Below are positions 1-8,392 of a DNA stretch of 42,266 nt, piece after piece; positions within the stretch are counted from its first letter, which is position 1, and each line of letters starts with the position of its first letter. The stretch comes from Bacteroidaceae bacterium. Lineage in GTDB: Bacteria > Bacteroidota > Bacteroidia > Bacteroidales > Bacteroidaceae. The translations under genes and the position numbers were made by a program. The notes below the pieces were generated by a model. That model worked only from the letters and a program-made list of their open reading frames with translations, searched no databases and had not been told where the DNA came from. The stretch spans positions 1 to 42,266 of the forward strand of contig JAKSJE010000008.1 of NCBI GenBank assembly GCA_024398405.1. Reading direction: 5' to 3'.

Positions 1-36
1 CAACCTGTTCGGAACAAACCTCAAAATCGCAAGAAA

Positions 37-55
37 TGAATTTATAGAACCCACC
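37..55 (+). repeat. 19-bp sequence also present at 34001-34019
   Basis: TGAATTTATAGAACCCACC lies four bases before the ATG of the MATE gene and recurs exactly at 34001-34019, upstream of the ATPase gene. Both copies are on the plus strand, just 5' of coding sequence. The function is unknown; it could be a conserved leader or a remnant of a dispersed repeat. Confidence 0.6.
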
Positions 56-59
56 GTAA

Positions 60-1391
60 ATGAATGTTGATTTGAGTGGCCATTATGGCTATGGCAGGAT
101 ATTGAGGACTATGATTCCTTCTGTGGTCATGGTGGTGGTGGCGTCTGTTTACAGTATCGTCGATGGTTTTTTCGTGTCTAATCTCGTGGGAGCGACACCC
201 TTTGCGGCCATCAACCTCATCTGGCCCGTAATCATGCTGGTCGGTGGAGTGGGGATGATGATCGGGTCGGGCGGAAGCGCCTTGGTCTCGAAGATTCTGG
301 GGCAGAAACGTCCTCAACGTGCCAATGAGGTGTTCTCCATGCTGATAAAGGCTGGCGCCATGACCGGCTTATTACTGTCTGTGGTTTGCATATTGCTACT
401 GCCGATGATTATCAGGTCGCTCGGCGCGGTGGGGGAACTGGCTGACCAGTGCTATACCTACGGATTGATTCTCTTGTTGGGATTGCCGTTCTACATACTG
501 CAGACCGCATTCTGGTCATTGCTCATGGCAGCAGAGAAACCTTCTCTCGGAACATGGATGACAATCGCGTCGGGGGCGATGAACATAGTGCTTGACGCTT
601 TGTTGATTATCGTGTTCGGATGGGGACTGGCCGGTGCGGCTGTGGCTACGGTGGCGGGAATGGCCCTGGGCGCTCTCTATCCGATGTGGTACTTCTCCAG
701 AGAACGCGAAGGCGCATGTCTGAGGCTCACGAAATGCAGACTCGAACGAAGACCATTGCTGAAGGCATGTTCCAACGGACTGTCTGAGTACGTCACCAAT
801 GTCGCCCTGAGCATCGTCGGTATCTGCTACAACATCCAGCTAATGAACTATATAGGCGAGGGTGGCATCGTGGCATACGGAATAGTCATGTATGTGGCGT
901 ATGTGTTCGCCGCCGTCTTCATCGGGTATAACATCTTCATAACACCGGTGGCTGGCTTCAACTACGGTGCTCAGGACCATACTGAACTGAAGAGCCTGCT
1001 GAGGAAAAGCCTCGTGATAGTGTTCGCCTTAGGAACGGTCATGACCCTGTTCTCGGAACTGACGGCTGACTGGGCAGCCAGTGTGTTCGTCGGTTATGAC
1101 AGGGAACTCACGGAACTCACGGCTCATGCCTTCAGACTCTATATGCTCTCGTTCCTTATATATGGATTCAATCAGTTCGTATCGGCATGGTTCACGGCAC
1201 TCGGCAACGGCGTGATATCGGCAATATGTAGCTTTACCCATACACTGGTGTTCGAGATACTCTGCATCTTCACCTTCCCGCTCTTCCTGGGACTGGACGG
1301 AATATGGCTGGCTGTCGATTTCGCCGATGTGCTGACCCTGGCGGTCACCATCACTTTCCTGCTCAGATACAGGAGAAGGTATGGCTATTGA
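60..1391 (+). CDS. MATE family efflux transporter
   Basis: This is an inner-membrane multidrug/organic cation antiporter of the MATE family. The 443 residues match the usual MATE length of about 440-460. The N-terminus (YGRILRTMIPSVVMVV, then VDGFFVSNLVG) has the typical first MATE helix and the D/G-F/V-S motif, and about twelve hydrophobic segments follow in two similar halves. The ATG at 60 is chosen because the MATE fold starts at once and little sequence lies upstream. The gene stands alone, with about 100 bp before the rsmA promoter. Cation (Na+ or H+) and substrate cannot be told from sequence. The family is sure; MepA-like subfamily membership is an inference. Confidence 0.93.
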   Translation: MNVDLSGHYGYGRILRTMIPSVVMVVVASVYSIVDGFFVSNLVGATPFAAINLIWPVIMLVGGVGMMIGSGGSALVSKILGQKRPQRANEVFSMLIKAGAMTGLLLSVVCILLLPMIIRSLGAVGELADQCYTYGLILLLGLPFYILQTAFWSLLMAAEKPSLGTWMTIASGAMNIVLDALLIIVFGWGLAGAAVATVAGMALGALYPMWYFSREREGACLRLTKCRLERRPLLKACSNGLSEYVTNVALSIVGICYNIQLMNYIGEGGIVAYGIVMYVAYVFAAVFIGYNIFITPVAGFNYGAQDHTELKSLLRKSLVIVFALGTVMTLFSELTADWAASVFVGYDRELTELTAHAFRLYMLSFLIYGFNQFVSAWFTALGNGVISAICSFTHTLVFEILCIFTFPLFLGLDGIWLAVDFADVLTLAVTITFLLRYRRRYGY

Positions 1392-1431
1392 CAGGCGGTG
1401 ACTTCATTGCGGGGCAACGGAAATGAGGCTA

Positions 1432-1466
1432 TTGCTTGCAACATTGGAGTCTTTTTCGTAACTTCG
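1432..1466 (+). promoter_or_regulatory. Bacteroidetes-type promoter for rsmA
   Basis: TTG elements at 1432-1434 and 1436-1438 lie upstream of a -7 element TAACTTCG (1459-1466), close to the TTTG-N19/20-TAnnTTTG consensus. Transcription would start near 1470. This argues against a GTG start at 1468 and for the ATG at 1489. Confidence 0.55.
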
Positions 1467-1488
1467 CGTGACAAACCAAACTCGTGAT

Positions 1489-2331
1489 ATGGATTATGTA
1501 AGACCGAAGAAATTCCTGGGGCAGCATTTCCTTACTGACATGGAGGTGGCGAGACGGATTGCGGACACCGTGGATGCCTGTCCTGACATCCCCGTGTTGG
1601 AGGTGGGTCCTGGTACGGGAGTGCTGACACAGTTCCTCATCCCCAAGCGACGGAGGCTGAGAGTGGTGGAGATAGACCGCGAGTCGGTGCCTTACCTCAG
1701 GGAACACTTCGAACAACTCGGAGACGACATCATAGAGGCTGACTTCCTGAAGATGAGTCTTGACGAGGTGTTCGCAGGACAGGAGTTCGTGCTGACGGGG
1801 AACTATCCGTATAACATATCGTCCCAGATATTCTTCCGCGTAGTAGAGAACAGGCATCTGATTCCGTGCTGCACTGGCATGATACAGAAAGAAGTTGCTG
1901 AACGTCTTGCGGCGGTTCCAGGGGGCAAAGCATACGGTGTGCTGAGCATCCTTATCCAGGCATGGTATGATGTGGAATATCTGTTCACCGTCCACGAGAA
2001 CGTGTTCAATCCCCCGCCGAAGGTGAAAAGCGCCGTGTTCTGCATGAGGCGCAACGGACGGGAGTCGCTCGGATGTGACGAGAGACTCTTCCGCCAGATA
2101 GTGAAGACCGTCTTCACCATGCGCAGGAAGATGATACGCAACGGCATGAAACAGATACTCGGCGGCTGTGAAGGCAGCCGGGAAATGCTGGCAGACCGTT
2201 TCTTCGACAAACGTCCGGAGCAGGTGTCCATCGAGGAGTTCGTCAACCTAACGAATCGTGTATCATCTTTGCGGCAGAAGCTGAAGCCCCAGGAGCGCCG
2301 AGGGTCGTGCTCAGTTCCTGATAGTCTCTGA
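1489..2331 (+). CDS. rsmA: 16S rRNA (adenine1518-N6/adenine1519-N6)-dimethyltransferase
   Basis: RsmA (KsgA) dimethylates two adjacent adenines in the 3'-terminal helix of 16S rRNA during small-subunit maturation, using S-adenosylmethionine. Visible motifs are KKFLGQHFL at the N-terminus, the SAM-binding EVGPGTGVLT (residues 38-47), the acidic VEID (60-63) and the catalytic-loop NYPY (105-108). The length of 280 residues fits the family. The ATG at 1489 is chosen over GTG 1468 because the promoter -7 element ends at 1466 and the family usually starts close before KKFLGQ. The last 89 bp overlap the 3' end of lpxB on the other strand. The C-terminal tail after the NRVSSL segment lies in this overlap and may be less conserved. 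Confidence 0.95.
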   Translation: MDYVRPKKFLGQHFLTDMEVARRIADTVDACPDIPVLEVGPGTGVLTQFLIPKRRRLRVVEIDRESVPYLREHFEQLGDDIIEADFLKMSLDEVFAGQEFVLTGNYPYNISSQIFFRVVENRHLIPCCTGMIQKEVAERLAAVPGGKAYGVLSILIQAWYDVEYLFTVHENVFNPPPKVKSAVFCMRRNGRESLGCDERLFRQIVKTVFTMRRKMIRNGMKQILGGCEGSREMLADRFFDKRPEQVSIEEFVNLTNRVSSLRQKLKPQERRGSCSVPDSL

Positions 2332-3403
2332 GCATCTGCTCCCTACCTTCGCTTCCGGGCAGTATGTCGTACAGCGATTCCCTGACATTTTCCGTGTTCA
2401 TGTCACCGGCTACAAGCTCGCGCACCACCTCGCGGTTGGCTATGAGGTTCACGAGTGAGATGAACCGTACCTTCAGCAGCAGTCTGCGGAGAAGGGATAC
2501 CACGGGACTGGCGGGCACGTAATAGCATACGACCTGGGGGATGCCCAGAAGGGCGGTCTCGAGTGTCGCCGTTCCAGAAGTGACGAGGGCTGCCGTCGAA
2601 TGGTGCAGGAGAGAGTAGGTCTTTCCGGAGACGATGGCCACGCGCCTGCCGCCGGGGATGAATCTCTTGTAGTAGCTTTTATCGATTCCAGGGGCACCGG
2701 CGATGACCAGCTGGTAATCATCGAACTCCGACGCACCTTCGATCATTATCCTCAGATTGTCTTTGATTTCCTGCCGACGACTGCCGGCGAGGAGTGCGAT
2801 AATCGGTTTGCGCTCGAGGGCGTTGGAGTCGCAGAAACGCTCGAACGGCTCGCTACCTGCCTCCGAATCGAGGAAGCCATGGACTGAGTCAACACACGGA
2901 TTGCCTACATAGTGAATAGGGTAGAGGTGCTTCCTGTAGAACTCCACCTCGAACGGCAGTATGGAGTACATCTCCATGACATACTTCTTGATATCCCTTA
3001 TCCTGTATTCCTTCCATGCCCATATCTTCGGTGAGATATAGTAATAGACCGGAATGTAGGAATGGGTGGCGACATACTTGGCGATGCTGAGATTGAAACC
3101 GGGGTAATCGACGAGGATAAGGACGTCGGGTTTCCATCTGATGATGTCCTTCTTACACAACCTCATACCTCTCATGATGGTGTGCAGATGCAACAGCACG
3201 GGGATGAACCCCATGTATGCCAGGTCCTTGTAGTGGCACACGAGCCCGGTGCCGTCATGGTTCGATGTGGCTGAGGCCTGAATCATCAGGTCGCCACCCA
3301 CATAGCGGAACTCGGCTTCTTTGTCGCATTCTGACAGCGACTTGATGAGGTTCGAGGCGTGAAGGTCGCCCGAGGCCTCTCCTGCTATTAAGTAGTATCT
3401 CAT
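2243..3403 (-). CDS. lpxB: Lipid-A-disaccharide synthase
   Basis: LpxB is a GT19 glycosyltransferase that joins UDP-2,3-diacylglucosamine and lipid X to form the lipid A disaccharide at the inner face of the cytoplasmic membrane. The protein starts with YLIAGEASGDLHASNL, the family signature. It has VDYPGFNLSIAKY near residue 98, the ALLAGSRRQEI motif of the second Rossmann half, and TSGTATLETALLGIPQVV near residue 280 in the nucleotide-sugar site. The length of 386 residues is normal. It follows surE by 31 bp on the same strand, so the two are probably co-transcribed. Its 3' end runs 89 bp into rsmA in convergent orientation. Confidence 0.96.
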   Translation of the reverse strand: MRYYLIAGEASGDLHASNLIKSLSECDKEAEFRYVGGDLMIQASATSNHDGTGLVCHYKDLAYMGFIPVLLHLHTIMRGMRLCKKDIIRWKPDVLILVDYPGFNLSIAKYVATHSYIPVYYYISPKIWAWKEYRIRDIKKYVMEMYSILPFEVEFYRKHLYPIHYVGNPCVDSVHGFLDSEAGSEPFERFCDSNALERKPIIALLAGSRRQEIKDNLRIMIEGASEFDDYQLVIAGAPGIDKSYYKRFIPGGRRVAIVSGKTYSLLHHSTAALVTSGTATLETALLGIPQVVCYYVPASPVVSLLRRLLLKVRFISLVNLIANREVVRELVAGDMNTENVRESLYDILPGSEGREQMLRDYQELSTTLGAPGASASAAKMIHDSLG

Positions 3404-3434
3404 GGACTAATTGGTGTTCGGACAAGGCAAGATG

Positions 3435-4232
3435 TCAAAGGTTGGCGAGGAGCGTGCTCAGTTTGTCGAGATAGCCGTATGCCGTTATGTCAATCTGGAC
3501 GGGCGTTACGGTGACGTAGCCTTCTCCGAGTGAGCGCTGGTCACTCGACTGGCGCTCGTCCAGGCATTCGTACTGACCGACTACCCAGTAGTATTTGTAT
3601 CCGCGCGGATGGTCTCGCTCCACAATCTCCTGCCCCCATGAACCGTATGCCATCGAACATGCGCGGATTCCCTTGTATTCGCTCAGCAAAGGCGCGTTGA
3701 CGTTGAGACACACTCCATCGGGCAGTCCGTCGGCAAGTACCATCTCCAACACCTTCTCTATATAGCGACGCATAGGCGTGAAGTCAGCCCCGGGGTCATG
3801 GCCGCATATCGAGAATGCGACTGAAGGTATGTGCTTCATGCACCCCTCCATGGCCACGGCCATCGTGCCGGAGTAGTGGGCGTTGACACTGGAGTTGTCT
3901 CCGTGGTTGATTCCTCCGAGAACGAGGTCAGGCGTCCGCGGACAGAACTCGTGGAGGGCTAACTTCGTGCAGTCGCAAGGAGTGCCGCTGCATGAGATCA
4001 CCCGCAGCGCACCCAGACTGCCGGTGGCTTCTTCTTCCCTGACTACCGAGACCGTCAGCGAAGATGTGAAGGACACGCTCATGGAATAGCCGGATCTGGC
4101 TCCGTCTGGCGCACAAACAATCACGTCGCCGTAGCGTCGGGCGATGTCAGTGAGGAAGTTGATACCCTTGGACTGATAGCCGTCATCATTCGAGATGAGA
4201 ATCAGCGCTCTCGTGTCTATTTCGGTTTTCAT
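3435..4232 (-). CDS. surE: 5'/3'-nucleotidase SurE
   Basis: SurE is a metal-dependent nucleoside monophosphate phosphatase of the stationary-phase survival family. The metal-binding ISNDDGYQSKGI lies at residues 13-24, and GGINHGDNSS plus the YSGTMAVAMEG segment follow in the middle, all diagnostic. The length of 265 residues is normal. The N-terminal extension before LILISNDD is about ten residues longer than in short SurE proteins. The -7 element TAACTTTG ends only four bases before the ATG, so either the mRNA is leaderless or translation starts further in. It is the first gene of a surE-lpxB unit. Confidence 0.95.
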   Translation of the reverse strand: MKTEIDTRALILISNDDGYQSKGINFLTDIARRYGDVIVCAPDGARSGYSMSVSFTSSLTVSVVREEEATGSLGALRVISCSGTPCDCTKLALHEFCPRTPDLVLGGINHGDNSSVNAHYSGTMAVAMEGCMKHIPSVAFSICGHDPGADFTPMRRYIEKVLEMVLADGLPDGVCLNVNAPLLSEYKGIRACSMAYGSWGQEIVERDHPRGYKYYWVVGQYECLDERQSSDQRSLGEGYVTVTPVQIDITAYGYLDKLSTLLANL

Positions 4233-4236
4233 ATGG

Positions 4237-4271
4237 CAAAGTTAATGAAATTTCTTTGGATTAAAAAAAAT
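4237..4271 (-). promoter_or_regulatory. Promoter for surE-lpxB (minus strand)
   Basis: Read on the minus strand, TAACTTTG (4244 to 4237) is a perfect -7 element, and a T-rich -33 region lies 19-20 bp upstream. Only four bases separate it from the surE ATG. It is interleaved with the plus-strand promoter at 4255-4285. Confidence 0.6.
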
Positions 4272-4285
4272 AATCGCTATCTTTG
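4255..4285 (+). promoter_or_regulatory. Promoter for the flippase-like gene
   Basis: TTTG (4255-4258), 19 bp spacer, TATCTTTG (4278-4285): an exact match to the Bacteroidetes primary sigma factor consensus. The predicted start of transcription is near 4289. A possible TTG start codon at 4283 lies inside the -7 element and so cannot be the translation start from this promoter. Confidence 0.75.
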
Positions 4286-4309
4286 CAAATCAAAAGCAAA
4301 AAACAGCCG

Positions 4310-5353
4310 TTGGGAATAATTAGGAAGATAGCGAACATCGTCTTCCCCATTCTGTTGGGAGGTCTGATAATATGGTGGATGTACCGAGGGTTTGACTTCT
4401 CCAAGGTGATGTCCACCATGCGGAGTGGGATGGACTGGGGTTGGATGTTGTTCTCGCTGGTGTTCGGCGTCACGGCACAGATGTTCAGAGGACTCAGGTG
4501 GCGGCTCTCACTCGACCCCGTGGGGGAGCATCCGCGCGTAGCGGACTGCATACATGCCGTCTTCCTGTCGTATGCGAGCAGCCTCGTCATCCCGCGGAGT
4601 GGCGAGGTGGTCAGGTGCGGAGTGCTGAAACGCTACGACGGCACGTCCGTCAGCAAGTCACTCGGCACGGTACTCACCGAACGTGTCATCGACTCGCTGC
4701 TCATTATCCTCGTCACCATCGTGGTGTTCCTGTGCCAGATAGGTACATTCCGCGACTTCTTCTCCCAGACGGGAACCAACCTCAGCTCATGGCTCGCCAC
4801 CTTCACCGGCACAGGGTGGATGGTGACAATCCTTTGCATTGTCATCACGCTGGTGTTCCTGTATGTGTTGGCGCGCCATATAACAGGGCTGCGAAAACTC
4901 CGGCAGATAGCCGAAGACCTCAAGGCGGGCATCTTCTCGCTTAAGGACGTGGAGGACAAAGGTTTGTTCACCTTCTACACCATCGCTATATGGGTGAGCT
5001 ATTTCCTGCACTTCTACATAGCGTTCTTCAGTTTCAGCTTCACCTCGGACCTGCCACTCATAACAGCCGCCGTGGCGTTCATCATAGGCAGCATAGCAGT
5101 GATAGTGCCGACGCCGAACGGCATGGGACCATGGCATTTCGCCGTGAAGACCATACTGGTGCTCTACGGAGTCACTGCCTTCGACGCGGAGCTCTTCGTG
5201 ATGATAGTATGGGCGGTCCAGACGGCATTGATTCCCGTCCTCGGGGCATGGTCTCTGATATGCCTGTCCGGTAGGAGACGGACACCGACCGCCGCGGCAG
5301 GACACGACCGACGCTCTGTCCCCCACCGACTCCGAACACAGGACTTACCTTAG
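4310..5353 (+). CDS. Flippase-like integral membrane protein (LPG synthase TM/UPF0104 family)
   Basis: The protein belongs to the family related to the membrane part of lysylphosphatidylglycerol synthase (PF03706-like). Members are polytopic inner-membrane proteins, some linked to lipid or glycolipid transfer. Visible are a first helix (IVFPILLGGLIIWWMY), the RGLRWRLSL segment, the conserved SSLVIPRSGEVVRCGVL stretch followed by TVLTERVIDSLLII, and the late PTPNGMGPWHFAV motif, all typical. The reading frame is open from a TTG at 4283, but that codon overlaps the promoter. The in-frame TTG at 4310 is proposed here, and the first ATG (4364-4379 region) would cut the first helix. The start is uncertain. 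It is followed by pepD after 24 bp. The substrate is unknown. Confidence 0.82.
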   Translation: MGIIRKIANIVFPILLGGLIIWWMYRGFDFSKVMSTMRSGMDWGWMLFSLVFGVTAQMFRGLRWRLSLDPVGEHPRVADCIHAVFLSYASSLVIPRSGEVVRCGVLKRYDGTSVSKSLGTVLTERVIDSLLIILVTIVVFLCQIGTFRDFFSQTGTNLSSWLATFTGTGWMVTILCIVITLVFLYVLARHITGLRKLRQIAEDLKAGIFSLKDVEDKGLFTFYTIAIWVSYFLHFYIAFFSFSFTSDLPLITAAVAFIIGSIAVIVPTPNGMGPWHFAVKTILVLYGVTAFDAELFVMIVWAVQTALIPVLGAWSLICLSGRRRTPTAAAGHDRRSVPHRLRTQDLP

Positions 5354-5377
5354 ATATCAACTACAAAACGTACGATT

Positions 5378-6838
5378 ATGAAAATTACAGAACTGAGGCC
5401 GGCACTCGTATGGCAGTGCTTTGATTCACTCACTCAGATCCCACGTCCCTCAGGTCATACTGAGGCTGTGGCTGACTTCCTCGTTGACTTCGGAAAACGT
5501 CACGGAGCAGAGGCCTGGATTGACCAGGGCGGAAACGTCATCATGACAAAAGGACCTACCAAGGGCTACGAGAACCTGCAGACCGTCATCCTGCAGGCGC
5601 ACATGGACATGGTCCCGCAGAAGACTGCCGACAGCACGCATGACTTCGCGAAAGACCCTATCCGGACCATCGTTGACGGTGAATGGGTACGTGCCGACGG
5701 CACCACCCTCGGAGCCGACGACGGCATGGGCATCGCGTTCGCCATGGCTGTCGTAGCAGACGAGTCGGTGGAGCATGGACCTATTGAGGTGCTCATCACT
5801 CGTGACGAGGAGACGGGCATGTTCGGCGCTGCGGCGCTCAGACCAGGTGAACTCAAAGGCTCATACTTGCTCAACATCGACTCAGAGACCGAAGGCGAGA
5901 TCACGGTCGGCTGTGCGGGCGGCATGGACATCGAGGCTTCCATGAGGTATAAAGGGGAGAAGGCGGACACCGAAGGGACCAAGGCATTCAGAATCAGCAT
6001 CAGCGGACTTCTCGGAGGACATTCGGGCATAGAGATCAACGAAGGACGTGCCAATGCCAACAAACTCATGGCGCGTACGCTCTTCGCTCTCGCCGGCACT
6101 GGACTCATAAGGCTGTGCTCATGGCACGGCGGCAACATGCGCAATGCGATTCCTCGCAACGGCGATGCCACTGTACTCGTTGACGAGGATGATGTAAGGA
6201 AGTTCAATGCGATGGTGAGGAAATGCGAGAGGACATTCAACGACGAGTACAAGGACATAGAGGAAGACCATATCACCCTCACTGTCGAGCCTGTGACGAC
6301 ACCAAGGATGGCAATCCCGGAGGAGATAGGCATGAACCTAATCAATGCCGTCATGGCGGCACACGACGGTGTGCTCCGCTACATCCCTACCATCCCTTCA
6401 ATAGTCGAGACATCGGTCAACCTCTCCATCGTGAACATCGAGAAGGGGAAGGCTCAGGTCATCATGCTCGCGAGAAGCGCCACGGACAGCATGAAGCAGT
6501 TCCTTTGCAACGAACTCGTGGCATGCTTCTCTATGGCTGGCATGAAGGTGAGGCTTAGAGGTGGCTACAGCGGATGGCAGCCTAACACCAGCTCTCCGTT
6601 TGTCGCAATGATGGCCGACATATACAAGAGGATGTATGGCGAGGAGGCGAAGATACTCGTAGTCCATGCAGGACTGGAATGCGGAATCATAGGCCCGAAG
6701 TACCCACATCTCGACATGGCCTCCATAGGACCGACATTGCGCTCTCCGCACACACCGAACGAGCGATGCCACATCCCGTCGGTGGAAAAGAGCTACAACT
6801 ACGTTCTCGAAGTGCTGAAGAACATCCCGCATGCTTAA
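5378..6838 (+). CDS. pepD: Aminoacyl-histidine dipeptidase (M20C)
   Basis: This cytosolic zinc dipeptidase (Xaa-His dipeptidase, peptidase D) cleaves dipeptides such as carnosine-like Xaa-His. The metal ligands are visible in order: QAHMDMVPQK (His), LGADDGMGIA (bridging Asp), ITRDEETGMFGA (Glu-Glu catalytic/metal pair), NIDSETEG (Asp) and the late GPTLRSPHTPNERC (His). The dimerisation lid begins near GLLGGHSGIEINEGRANA. The length of 486 residues is exactly that of the family. The ATG at 5378 is 24 bp after the preceding gene. The last 8 bp overlap the MerR-like gene, so the two are translationally coupled. Confidence 0.96.
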   Translation: MKITELRPALVWQCFDSLTQIPRPSGHTEAVADFLVDFGKRHGAEAWIDQGGNVIMTKGPTKGYENLQTVILQAHMDMVPQKTADSTHDFAKDPIRTIVDGEWVRADGTTLGADDGMGIAFAMAVVADESVEHGPIEVLITRDEETGMFGAAALRPGELKGSYLLNIDSETEGEITVGCAGGMDIEASMRYKGEKADTEGTKAFRISISGLLGGHSGIEINEGRANANKLMARTLFALAGTGLIRLCSWHGGNMRNAIPRNGDATVLVDEDDVRKFNAMVRKCERTFNDEYKDIEEDHITLTVEPVTTPRMAIPEEIGMNLINAVMAAHDGVLRYIPTIPSIVETSVNLSIVNIEKGKAQVIMLARSATDSMKQFLCNELVACFSMAGMKVRLRGGYSGWQPNTSSPFVAMMADIYKRMYGEEAKILVVHAGLECGIIGPKYPHLDMASIGPTLRSPHTPNERCHIPSVEKSYNYVLEVLKNIPHA

Positions 6839-7184
6839 CACCGACAAACCGCTCAAGCAGTTCTTCTCAATAGGAGAGGTGGCGGAACGGTTCGGTGTCA
6901 CCGAGTCCCTTCTGCGATTCTGGGAGAAGGAGTTCCCCACAGTCATAAAGCCGATGAAAAACCAGCGGGGGAAACGTATGTACTCCGACAAGGACATCGA
7001 CAGGATAGCCCTCGTCTATCATCTCGTCAGGGAACGCGGCATGACACTCGAAGGCGCCCGGAGGAAGATCACACAGGAGAAGGGCTCCGGGCAGATGGAG
7101 AGACAACTGAGAATCATCAACTACCTCAAGTCCGTCCGCGACGAGCTCCAGGCCATAGGGCGTGAACTGAACGACCTGAACTGA
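6831..7184 (+). CDS. MerR family transcriptional regulator
   Basis: A 117-residue DNA-binding protein with a MerR winged helix-turn-helix: FSIGEVAERFGVTESLLRFW (helix-turn-helix, residues 11-30), then KRMYSDKDIDRIALVYHLV (wing and second helical pair) and MTLEGARRKI. A short helical C-terminus follows with no effector-binding domain and no metal-binding cysteines, so the signal it senses, if any, is unknown. This short form is common in Bacteroidetes. The start overlaps pepD by 8 bp, so expression depends on the upstream genes. A hairpin at 7250-7290 may end the transcript. Confidence 0.9.
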   Translation: MLNTDKPLKQFFSIGEVAERFGVTESLLRFWEKEFPTVIKPMKNQRGKRMYSDKDIDRIALVYHLVRERGMTLEGARRKITQEKGSGQMERQLRIINYLKSVRDELQAIGRELNDLN

Positions 7185-7249
7185 CCGTTCCGCCCACGAC
7201 GCCTCATCGGATCCGTCACAGGGAATACCGCTTGCTTATCATGACTTAT

Positions 7250-7290
7250 CACCCACCATCTTGTCTCCCTACGGGGACAGGTGGTGGGTG
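7250..7290. terminator. Long hairpin between convergent genes
   Basis: CACCCACCA (7250-7258) pairs with TGGTGGGTG (7282-7290), and an inner arm TGTCTCC pairs with GGGGACA around a CTAC loop. The position between the ends of the MerR-like gene and miaA fits a shared terminator. The T-run is poor, so termination may not be of the standard intrinsic kind. Confidence 0.5.
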
Positions 7291-7319
7291 TCTTGTATGG
7301 GTGTGGGTGTCTTGTATGG
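7284..7319. repeat. 17-bp direct repeat in the 7185-7471 spacer
   Basis: GTGGGTGTCTTGTATGG occurs at 7284-7300 and again at 7303-7319, two bases apart, starting in the 3' arm of the hairpin. The rest of the 287-bp spacer shows no gene. It is G/T-rich toward the miaA end and contains only shadow reading frames. Confidence 0.7.
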
Positions 7320-7471
7320 ATGGTTGGGAAGATGCGTGCCGGGTGCTGATGATGGATGGGATGGCCGTCAGGAAGAGAAGTGTCGGCTGTGGCTGAAAGG
7401 TGTCGGTGGGTGATTGAAGTGGTGTCTCCGGACGGGTTCGCCGTAGCCGGTGGGGTGGTGGAGGTGGGTGG

Positions 7472-8392
7472 CTAAGTGAGCAGGGGGATGATGTCGCGGA
7501 TGGTGGCTGTGGCGGCTGGGAGCCAGTGGATGTCTGGGTCGCGCTGGAACCAGGTCATCTGTTTCTTGGCATAGACGCGGGTGTTCTTCTGCATGCGGGC
7601 AAGGGCGAAGGGAAGGTCCCAGTCGCCATGGAGTACCTGGGTCATCTCTTTGTAGCCTACGGTGTTGAGTGAGTTGGGAAAGGGTATGCCTCGTTCGATA
7701 TATGGTTGCGTGAGTCGTCGGACTTCGGCGAGGAATCCGTCTGCCATCATCTGTTCGGCGCGCCGGTTGATGCGGCTGAAGAGCTCTGCCCGAGGTCTCT
7801 GGAGTGCTATCTTGATGATGCGGAAGGGACGTGGCTTGGTGCTGTTGCGTCGGAAGGATGTGTAGGTGGCTCCGGTCATGTAGCATATCTCGAGGGCGTG
7901 GACTATGCGTTGTGTGTTTCTCTTATCCACCTTGTCGTAGTATTCGGGGTCGAGGATGCGGAGCTCGTCGCAGAGCCGCGGGAGTCCTTCGTCGGCCAGG
8001 CGTTGCTTGAGCGTGGTGCGTGTCTCGTCGTCGATGGTGGGTATGTCGTCGATGCCTTTGCATACGGCGTCGATGTACATCATGCTTCCTCCGGTCATGA
8101 GTTGTGTCTCGTTGTGGCTGAACAGCCCGTCGGGTGCGGTGAGCAGCCGGATGGCTTCTTCCTCGTAGCGGGCGGCGCTGTAGTAGTCGTCGAGTCCGAG
8201 GTTGTCGATGAAGTGGTGCCGGACCGCACTGAGTTCGCCGGGTGTGGGTTTGGCTGTGCCGATGTCCATGCCGCAGTACATCTGTCGTGAGTCGGATGAG
8301 AGTATGTCACAATGGAGGAACTTGGCGAGGTCGATGCTGAGTTCCGTCTTCCCCACTCCCGTGGGGCCTGTTATGACTATGAGCGTGTTCAT
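7472..8392 (-). CDS. miaA: tRNA dimethylallyltransferase
   Basis: MiaA transfers the dimethylallyl group from dimethylallyl diphosphate to N6 of A37 in tRNAs reading UNN codons. Seen in sequence: the P-loop ITGPTGVGKTELS (residues 7-19), LSSDSRQMYCGMDIGTAKPT, TGGSMMYIDAVCKGID, and NTQRIVHALEICYMTG, all diagnostic. The length of 306 residues is normal. The start codon overlaps the lpxC stop (ATGA, 8389-8392), so it is the last gene of an lpxD-lpxC-miaA operon. Confidence 0.96.
   Translation of the reverse strand: MNTLIVITGPTGVGKTELSIDLAKFLHCDILSSDSRQMYCGMDIGTAKPTPGELSAVRHHFIDNLGLDDYYSAARYEEEAIRLLTAPDGLFSHNETQLMTGGSMMYIDAVCKGIDDIPTIDDETRTTLKQRLADEGLPRLCDELRILDPEYYDKVDKRNTQRIVHALEICYMTGATYTSFRRNSTKPRPFRIIKIALQRPRAELFSRINRRAEQMMADGFLAEVRRLTQPYIERGIPFPNSLNTVGYKEMTQVLHGDWDLPFALARMQKNTRVYAKKQMTWFQRDPDIHWLPAATATIRDIIPLLT

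Noticed and set aside
1468..1488. GTG start for rsmA
   Set aside because: The -7 element ends at 1466, so this codon would precede or coincide with the transcript start; the ATG at 1489 fits the family.
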